A DNA stretch of 64,000 nt from Lucifuga dentata (lineage: Eukaryota > Chordata > Actinopteri > Ophidiiformes > Bythitidae). Below the pieces are notes generated by a model. That model ran no database searches. It worked only from the letters and a program-made list of their open reading frames with translations, and was not told the origin of the DNA. Location of the stretch: positions 1 through 64,000 of the forward strand of contig VXCM01003291.1 of NCBI GenBank assembly GCA_014773175.1, in the 5' to 3' direction. A program made the translations under genes and the position numbers. Shown here piece after piece: positions 59,001 to 64,000 of this stretch (position 1 is the stretch's first letter; every line of letters begins with the position of its first letter).

Positions 59001-61727
59001 TCTCATTCTTAAATAACGTTATTCTTAGCTGACAATTCTGTATAAGGCTGCGGATATCAACCAGAGACTTCAATTTCAATTTGATTTATCAATCTGATTG
59101 ATTATCCATCCAAAACAGGAAATCTGTGCAGTCCGTGTCTCTGAATTCAACTCTTTTTGTATAAACACGTGCTTCTTCCTGTCTGGCAGCAAGTCTGAAC
59201 AGTTGAACATAAACTGTGGCCTCGTGGGAAATTATTGTTTTTAAAGAGCCAGATAGACAAAAAACATGCATGACCACCATCATCACAATAACACTTCTTT
59301 GTTAAATAAACTGCTAATGGGAATAAATCAATTATCAATGAACACAGCTAATGTAGTGAATTTGATTAATTTAATAAATTGTCTCATCACCTCAATGATC
59401 TTTAATTGATAAATCATTAATCTTATAAATTATACATGTTTTTATCAAAAGAAAGCTATTTTACATTTTTGCATAATATTGTAAGGCCATTTTTGAAATC
59501 CTATCTTATATTTATGAATGCAGAAAAGTATTTACAAGCATGGCTTAAACTCTGACCTTTGACCCCAAAGGCAGCACAGTTTGAGTAACCTTTTAACCCT
59601 GATTAGCCTGCATACAAACTGCCAGTGGGGCTCATGGTAATTCTCACTAACTACATAACAAATCCATATCTGACAGTTTAAAGCATTAAATCCCTCCTTT
59701 GGGAAGCTAACAGAAGTCTGGGAAACACAAGAAAGAATAAGATGTCAAAGGGAAAATGGACAACAGTTTGAATCGGCTGGGCCATTATGAGTTTTTAAGA
59801 AACAAAAACATCTCTGCTCCATTCTACTTTTGAATACAACCTCGTAGAGGATGGATCGTGGTTTATTGGATCACCATACTAAACACAGACAACAGCCAAC
59901 ATGAGGCAGACTAAAGACCAGCTTATACTTTCCGCGTACATGAGGGTGTGAGGATCCGTGTGATGTAAATTGCACCATCAGCTTAGTGTCAGAGTGTATA
60001 CGCACAGGGCTCTTTGCGCGTACCTCCACGTACATCCAGATATTTGTGATTCTATTGGCCGACTGCATGTGCTCTAGAAAAACAACATACGCAGACGCTG
60101 TGCTAGAATAGAGGTTGTGAGGAGATCTGTTGACGCCTGCATTTGTATAATCTATGGCGTTATTTTCCTGCCATAATTTGAGAGAGCTGTATATCAGTTT
60201 GAGAGCATTACAACACCATGATAAAAAGTATAATTAGCCCAAACATTGGGAAGAGAGGAAAGTCTGTGGAAGAACCAACGAGATAGATTTGTAAATGTGC
60301 AGCAGGCAGGGAATGTGTGTGTTCCCCTGATTAATTCCCTCCTGATCGGCTCTCTGGCTACATTGAACACCAGGAAACAGTGTGTCTGCACGTGTGGAAC
60401 GCATCCTCCAAGCGGACACCAAAACTAGCATAAACAGAAGTGTGTGCACGTCCACTGGCAGGGTCAGCGTCTGTTACTGTGCCCATACGCCTCAGCTTGG
60501 AAGTTCAAACTGGCCTTAAGAAGTGCTGCTAATACCGCACAGGCATGAAATCCATCAGGCAGAGCTGGAGGTAGAGGAGGATGACCTTCAGAATGAACCC
60601 AGCAGAGTAAACTCTGAAGCCTGGCTGCCAAAACAACCCTTCTGGATACACAGCCAGGTCTGAGAGGCTGGGAGGCGTGGCCTGGTGTGCGGGCCGGCAG
60701 GAGTGTTTGGCAGCGAGGAATGCCTCGGCACTGAGATAAAAATGGAAAGATGATAGGAACAGAGCAGCAGCTGTGGAGGATATACGGCCTCGACGCAGCG
60801 GGCAGCTGAGCAGGTGGAAATATCAACACACCCAAACGTGGAAGACGTAAAAAAAATAACATAAAAACAAACACAGCTCTTCCTGAAAGACGAGCGCAAT
60901 AAACTCACCCAGGTGTCTTTAGGCAACGACAGACTTTCACATTTGAGGGAATAAGAACTTTTTTGAAACAGAAGGAAATCCTGTCTGCTTCCTCTTACCT
61001 CGCTGCTGATTACTTTCTTCAAATTTCGGCATTCGCCGTTGTCCACCTCCTCTGGCTCTGTTGCCATGGCGACTGGCTGGCCAATCCCCGCCGAGTCCAG
61101 CGCCATGTTTCCGAGCTGCTCAGCTGCAGCTAACTCTGGATTCTGCTGGCCCTCAAATGGGCCACTGCGAGGGGCCCCTAATGGCAGGACAGGGGCCCCG
61201 GACTCCTTCTCTGTATTAACCACTCCAGTGGCTACAACCTCCATTTTCTCTTTTTTAGTTTTACCAGACACCCCGTCCTTATCCTTCTTCACAGTGGGGA
61301 GGGTGCGGGAGGGTTTATTAGTCTTTTCAGCTCCCTTGGTGGGGGTGGAGTTGGGGTTTGGGGGTGGCAGGTCTCCGGCGGCCCGAGCCTGAATCTCTTT
61401 CTTGGTTCCATCCGAGCCAGGAGCCTTAACGTTCTCCTTAGAGTTCTTACTACGTTTGGACTTTGATTTGCTCTCTTTGCCCTGCGCAGCAGCTACAGGG
61501 CTAACAAACTTTATATTGTCAGGTAAAGCAGCCACGGCGCTAGGAGGGGCAGCCATACCCCCTCCCTCTTTACTGCCAGACATCTCTAGTTTGTCCTTCT
61601 CCAGGTCAGCATCCAGGTCAATGATCAGATTGCCAACACCGATATCCCACTCATCGCCGCTGTCGTACGTGTCCACTGCGTTGGAGTCCACACCTTTCCC
61701 GCCTGCAGGGCCGCTGCTGAGGGACAT
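38640..61727 (-). CDS. znf609: Zinc finger protein 609, seven coding exons
   Basis: Minus-strand exons 60999-61727, 48270-48495, 46058-46145, 41984-44144, 39954-40338, 39370-39696 and 38640-38713 join in phase to 3,990 nt, 1,329 residues plus stop (human protein about 1,411). Family role: a nuclear transcription regulator linked to cohesin loading factor and Integrator, needed in neural and lymphoid development. Diagnostic stretches: [40 protein letters not shown] at the N-terminus, [40 protein letters not shown], and a single C2H2 finger at about 484-507 (CPHPNC, then H502 and H507). The remainder is low-complexity Pro/Ser/Lys-rich and ends YPPARR. The start SLSSG, rather than the ZNF608 type SVNIS, identifies the paralogue. 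Teleosts have duplicate copies; a or b was not decided. Confidence 0.96.
38714..39369 (-). other. znf609: znf609 intron 6 with old TTAA MITE
   Basis: Almost entirely occupied by the old-subfamily TTAA MITE at 38821-39335. Confidence 0.85.
38821..39335 (+). mobile_element. TTAA MITE, old-subfamily copy
   Basis: Begins TTAAAGGATAATATTGGTGA and ends AAAATTGATGGTATGGTCCTTTAA in outline. Internal GGGAATATAGTCCCAGGAGA and GTCGAAGTAACTTTATTGAT are typical of the old subfamily. It ends 34 bp before the exon 6 donor. Confidence 0.88.
39370..39696 (-). CDS. znf609: znf609 coding exon 6
   Basis: 327 nt encoding [20 protein letters not shown], then [20 protein letters not shown] and [20 protein letters not shown] and QYDLSYAS. 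The donor GTTAGA is weak but required: reading on gives an immediate stop and would lose the conserved C-terminus found in the next exon. Confidence 0.93.
39954..40338 (-). CDS. znf609: znf609 coding exon 5
   Basis: 385 nt from acceptor TCTTCCCTCCAG to donor GTAAGA, encoding [20 protein letters not shown], a Lys/Glu/Arg-rich region, a Gly run, [20 protein letters not shown] and [11 protein letters not shown]. Leaves at phase 1. Confidence 0.96.
40618..41460. repeat. 40-bp minisatellite, 21 units, with 80-bp alternation
   Basis: The unit is ACCTGCTGTTAGCATTAGCT followed by AGTGGAGTGTTTTAGCTTAA. The first three units are 41 bp and differ slightly (TGCCGCTAA). From 41011 on, units alternate strictly between TTTACCTTAA and TTTAGCTTAA (12 units), so the most recent expansion used an 80-bp dimer. 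No unique spacers exist between units, so this is not a CRISPR array. Confidence 0.97.
41721..41769. repeat. (GA)n microsatellite
   Basis: A pure AG run of about 24 units. Confidence 0.95.
41984..44144 (-). CDS. znf609: znf609 coding exon 4, large exon with the C2H2 finger
   Basis: 2,161 nt, 720 residues, starting [20 protein letters not shown] and ending AMWYRQ before donor GTAACAG. It contains a basic Ser/Lys-rich region, the single C2H2 finger ([20 protein letters not shown], then YHQARAH), the conserved [20 protein letters not shown] and APSPSIG and [40 protein letters not shown], and a charged Lys/Glu stretch. Long antisense open frames over it reflect its high GC content. Confidence 0.97.
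44204..45668. mobile_element. Harbinger-like DNA transposon remnant
   Basis: The ends TAAAGGCTGGGTTATACTCG (from 44204) and, on the other strand, TAAAGCTTGGTTTATACTCG (to 45668) are imperfect inverted repeats of a type common in fish PIF/Harbinger-like elements. The interior has TGTGGACG words in both orientations (about 44920 and 45275) and a 90-codon plus frame at 44984-45253 with an Arg/Gln-rich end, perhaps a transposase-associated remnant. No DDE motif is visible. It lies in znf609 intron 3. Confidence 0.5.
45959..46055. repeat. (GT)n microsatellite duplicated by an assembly gap
   Basis: Two identical TG tracts (about 45966-45992 and 46028-46054) exist because 45944-46004 is repeated around N 46005. 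One tract is probably real. Confidence 0.9.
46058..46145 (-). CDS. znf609: znf609 coding exon 3
   Basis: 88 nt encoding [20 protein letters not shown] and TRHNWAPPR, from acceptor TGTCTGCAG to donor GTACAC. The donor lies at the edge of a (GT)n tract. A second copy of the last 9 exon bases and donor at 45996-46004 is an artefact of the single-N duplication (45944-46004 = 46006-46066). Confidence 0.95.
46537..46585. repeat. (GT)n microsatellite
   Basis: A pure GT run of about 24 units. Confidence 0.95.
46726..46936 (+). mobile_element. TTAA MITE, old-subfamily left half
   Basis: TACTGGTGATTTGGCATGTT ... AACTATCGGAGCGGTAAATT ... GAGACTTGAAACGTGCTAGA follows the old subfamily up to a TTAA where the young copy starts. 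Confidence 0.75.
46937..47582 (-). mobile_element. TTAA MITE, young copy
   Basis: TTAA to TTAA with full terminal repeats (TTAAAGGACCATACCATCCA / GGGTGGTATGGTCCTTTAA). Apparent length 646 bp includes an exact 65-bp duplication around N 47227, so the true length is about 580 bp. Confidence 0.9.
48270..48495 (-). CDS. znf609: znf609 coding exon 2
   Basis: 226 nt from acceptor CCCGCTTCAG to donor GTGAGG, encoding [20 protein letters not shown] and the highly conserved [18 protein letters not shown] and [27 protein letters not shown]. Enters at phase 0, leaves at phase 1. Confidence 0.96.
50086..50683 (+). mobile_element. TTAA MITE, complete young copy
   Basis: 598 bp with TTAA at both ends, starting TTAAAGGACCATACCAACCA and ending GGCCAGTATGGTCCTTTAA. 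Plus-order interior. Confidence 0.92.
51979..51992 (+). promoter_or_regulatory. CTCF-like motif, foldback left arm
   Basis: CCAGCAGGGGGCAG matches the strong CTCF core. It is preceded by TGTT GT as in its inverted partner in the right arm. Confidence 0.45.
52631..52670. promoter_or_regulatory. Perfect inverted pair of CTCF-like motifs
   Basis: GCCCCCTGCTGGACAAC and GTTGTCCAGCAGGGGGC form 17-bp arms separated by 6 bp (AGTGAT). Each arm holds a CCAGCAGGGGGC core, in opposite orientations. The left arm of the foldback has only one copy. Confidence 0.5.
53626..54205 (+). mobile_element. TTAA MITE, complete old-subfamily copy
   Basis: Begins TTAAAGGATCATTCCAGTGA and ends AAACCACCGGTATGGTTCTTTAA in outline. 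It serves as the reference for the old subfamily (TGTCGAAGTTACTTAGTTTA, GATCCAACACGGAGCTACAC). Confidence 0.88.
54567..54880. mobile_element. Small MITE with CTGGACGATAA ends
   Basis: The left end TAGGGCTGGACGATAAAATA and the complement of the right end (TACTACTGGGCAATAAATCA) are similar, as in fish hAT-like MITEs. Contains a poly-T tract with an N at 54772. Confidence 0.45.
54983..55190 (-). mobile_element. Tc1/mariner-derived MITE with inverted ends
   Basis: AAGGTCTTTATTGTTTATCC-TCTTGATCTTTCATT at the left is complementary to AATGAAAGATCAAAAGGATA-AACAATAAAGACTT at the right, giving stems of about 35-40 bp around a remnant of a Tc1 transposase. Confidence 0.65.
55024..55140 (-). pseudogene. 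Tc1-like transposase fragment
   Basis: The frame reads [20 protein letters not shown] then [18 protein letters not shown] and stops at 55024-55026. The [19 protein letters not shown] stretch resembles the helix-turn-helix region of fish Tc1 transposases. No catalytic domain follows, so it is inert. Confidence 0.65.
55880..56080. repeat. (GA)n and (CA)n microsatellites
   Basis: A pure GA run at about 55880-55911 and a pure CA run at 56024-56080 (about 28 units). Confidence 0.95.
60999..61727 (-). CDS. znf609: znf609 first coding exon
   Basis: 729 nt, 243 residues, from ATG at 61725-61727 to donor GTAAGAGG after 60999 (phase 0). It encodes the conserved MSLSSG start, the acidic [20 protein letters not shown] stretch, a Lys/Ser-rich basic part and ends NLKKVISSE. 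The open frame continues upstream into non-coding sequence, so the start is set by family conservation. This exon corresponds to the one circularised in mammals (circ-ZNF609). Confidence 0.95.
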
Positions 61728-61850
61728 CTTAGTAGGAGCGTCCCGGAGCGCCGCAGGAGGGCCACAGGAGGGCCACGCTCCTTCCCAGCCACAGGACGCC
61801 TCCTCAGGGCTGGACCCCGCACCTCCTCCCTGCTCCCCACATCGTCTCCT
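61728..61850 (-). other. znf609: 5' UTR part of the znf609 first coding exon
   Basis: A strong acceptor (TTTGTCCCGTGTGCAG) precedes 61850. The 123 bp to the ATG contain no in-frame stop in the coding frame. Total exon length 852 nt. An upstream non-coding first exon must exist but was not identified in the window. Confidence 0.7.
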
Positions 61851-61950
61851 GCACACGGGACAAACAAGAGACAAGAGACTCAGACAGAGGGAAGCCACAG
61901 ACCACTTATGAGGAAGTCTGGGTAAAATAAAATTAGGACAGATTAAACTC

Positions 61951-62598
61951 TTAAAGGACCATATCACCCATTTTGCACATTTGAGCCTAATATATTCAAT
62001 TTTCATACATTAGACAATCATTTCCCAAAGGATAAAACCGTATTTCAGCTTTCCTGATATTTTGCAAAATCTCTTAATCTTTCAAAATCAAATATTCAAG
62101 TGATACACCCACCTTAAAAATCCATGTTTCTCCTGCTAATAGTTACACGGCCTTATGAAGTCATGGTCCTTTAAATTTTTTGATAAACAGGTCTTCTTTT
62201 GGAACTATATTTCCTGGTGGAGGCATACATTCACTCCATGCTTTTTTATTGTGCTTAAATGCCAAAATTACGTAACTTCAGAAAAAAAAACCCTGAATAC
62301 ACATCTTTTCACAATGATGGATTACCTATCCCAAGAATGTTTCAAGCATCAACAAGTTGATTTTAATAGCATACCAGAATAAACTGAAACCAATGGTGGT
62401 CTGAAAGGTAGGAAAAATATTTTGTTAATTACTCTTCCCATAGTATGCTTTGGGAAATGATTGTCAGTAATGTAACATGTATGAAAATTGAATATATTAG
62501 GCTCANATGCTTTGGGAAATGATTGTCAGTAATGTAACATGTATGAAAATTGAATATATTAGGCTCACACATGTAAAATGGTTGGTATGGTCCTTTAA
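61951..62598 (-). mobile_element. TTAA MITE, young copy 100 bp from a znf609 acceptor
   Basis: TTAA at both ends with full terminal repeats (TTAAAGGACCATATCACCCA / GTTGGTATGGTCCTTTAA). Apparent length 648 bp includes an exact 61-bp duplication around N 62506 (62445-62505 = 62507-62567). Confidence 0.92.
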
Positions 62599-63328
62599 TT
62601 TGGTTGCCAAGAAAACTGGGTCAATAACTAATTAGTAAAAGAAAAATAATGGTAACAGAACACAGACATGTCAGCTAGCTACAACAAGAAAACATATTAA
62701 AAAGAAATAATGATGAGTTATGGGTTATGTAAAGCTACAAACGCCTGTATGAAAAGTCTGCAATCACAAAACTGAAAGCATGAAAAATATTAAAACAAGA
62801 CATTTATATGTCAGTTCAAGTTACAATGATATTAAACAAGAAAAGCCAATATTAGCCATTTTACTTAAATGACTACTAATTCATGCGTTATCCTTATCAT
62901 TGATTTTCTACTGATCAGCCAATCAGAGGGCAGCGTTTCAGCCCTCTGAGGGCTGAAGTGTGAAGGCTGTTTGTTGTGGTCAGAGAGGAGGTCTGCTTCC
63001 TTCCTGTGGTGTGTTTCCTCGTGACAGGCTGCTTCGGATGGGTGGAGGAGGAGGAGGAGGAGGTTTACTGGTCCTGACATAAAGGCCGTATTGAGGCAGG
63101 ATCACAGCCCTTCACCACCAGGCCTTTTCCCAGCAGCGCTCCGCAACAAGCAGCATCCCTCCTCTAAAGAGACTACTTTAGCTATCTTATCCTGTGAATG
63201 GAGCGACGCGACCTCTGACCTCCTCTGATAATAAAAGGCCTGTTGACAGAGCCATGGGAGCTGAGGGGAGAGGGGTGGGGTGCTATGTTAACACCCTGTG
63301 CTCCTACTGCTCTGTACACTGACGCTAA

Positions 63329-63909
63329 TTAAAGGACCATACCGGCGATTCTGCATGTTTGAGCCCAATACATGCAATCTGCATATAGGTTAAGTTACTG
63401 ACAACCAATTTCAAAAGCATACAACAGTATTTTTAGTTTTCCTGTTATTTTTTTCAAATACACTAATCTTTTCAAATCAAGTATTCAGGTGATACACCCA
63501 CCTTAAAATGCAATGTTTCATCTTCTAGCACGATTGCTGTCATTTTAATTTCTCTGTAAAAGCCGTCTTCTCCTGGGACTATATTTTCTGGCAGAGACAT
63601 ACATTGTCTCCCTCATAGCTCCATGCTGAATTGGTTAAAAAAAAAAAAAAGTTACAAAAAACCCCAACAGACAGAAATCTGTGATGCTGTGATGGATGAA
63701 GCATGTTTCAAGTCTCTACAAGTTGATTTTTATACTGTACTGGAATGAATTGAAAGCAATGACAGCCTGGAAGGAAGAAAAAAAAAACCTAAAATTGCTA
63801 ACATAGATTTAATGTAACCTATATTTTGGAAAATGGTTGTCAGGTGGTTGTTATATGCGGATTGTATATAATGTGCTCAAATAGGTACGAACACCGGTAT
63901 GTCTTTTAA
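63329..63909 (-). mobile_element. TTAA MITE, old-subfamily copy
   Basis: Begins TTAAAGGACCATACCGGCGA, contains the old-subfamily words TCCTGGGACTATATTTTCTG and CAAGTCTCTACAAGTTGATT, and ends CACCGGTATGTCTTTTAA. Confidence 0.85.
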
Positions 63910-64000
63910 GCTCCTGGCTAACGCTGCATAGAAATCGGAGATAAAATCCTTAAAATGATGAACTCCAGCTCCCTCCACTTACATTTCAACAGGCCAAACT

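Larger units (their letters stand above)
48496..60998 (-). other. znf609: znf609 intron 1 (between coding exons 1 and 2)
   Basis: 12.5 kb. Contains a purine-rich stretch (48830-48985), a young TTAA MITE (50086-50683), GA/CA simple repeats (51310, 51470), the 1.4-kb foldback (51700-53075), an old TTAA MITE (53626-54205), a small hAT-like MITE (54567-54880), a Tc1 remnant (54983-55190), GA and CA microsatellites (55880-56080), a CT-rich tract (56511-56560), and beyond 56.6 kb mainly unremarkable sequence, apart from a Harbinger-like left end near 59912 (TAAAGACCAGCTTATACTTT). No additional exon was recognised. Confidence 0.6.
61851..64000 (-). other. znf609: Upstream intron or 5' flank of znf609
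   Basis: Contains two TTAA MITEs (61951-62598 and 63329-63909), a GGA repeat near 63044-63064 and about 700 bp of unremarkable sequence. No 5' exon could be assigned. Confidence 0.6.

Overview
This window is eukaryotic nuclear DNA, almost certainly from a teleost fish. It is AT-rich, full of microsatellites, MITEs and hAT-, Tc1- and Harbinger-like fragments, and it carries two vertebrate genes split into small exons with GT/AG junctions. Nothing bacterial, phage-like or CRISPR-like is present. Apart from the two genes, nearly all open frames are shadows of microsatellites, of repeats, or of the antisense strand of real exons.

Both genes lie on the minus strand, head to tail. The upstream gene, znf609 (zinc finger protein 609), runs from a coding exon at 61.7 kb to a stop codon at 38,640. 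I could join seven coding exons with matching phases into a 1,329-residue reading frame that begins MSLSSG and ends ARR. The downstream gene, gramd2a (a GRAM-domain protein anchored in the ER membrane), runs from its first coding exon at 25.8 kb to about 9.3 kb. Ten coding exons join in phase to about 319 residues, and a probable non-coding first exon sits at 35.0-35.2 kb. The two genes therefore lie about 2-3 kb apart. The human paralogue pair ZNF608/GRAMD2B is also linked, which suggests an old gene neighbourhood.

Layout: 1-4.07 kb, a 3.5-kb AT-rich satellite, perhaps inside a hAT-like element; 4.1-9.3 kb, intergenic repeats; 9.3-35.2 kb, gramd2a, with introns holding MITEs, a probable solo LTR, tandem repeats and purine tracts; 35.2-37.2 kb, intergenic; 37.2-61.9 kb, znf609, including a 40-bp minisatellite, a Harbinger-like element and a large foldback with CTCF-like motifs; 61.9-64 kb, upstream intron or flank.

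The dominant repeat is a roughly 585-bp MITE with long terminal inverted repeats beginning TTAAAGGACCATACC and TTAA target sites (piggyBac-like). There are about 15 copies or fragments in two age classes, with nested insertions. The first coding exon of znf609 keeps the size and reading properties of the human exon that makes circ-ZNF609, including a stop codon created only by back-splicing. Finally, every single-N position is flanked by an exact repeat (56-67 bp, or a homopolymer). These are assembly artefacts that inflate the sequence and should not be read as biology.
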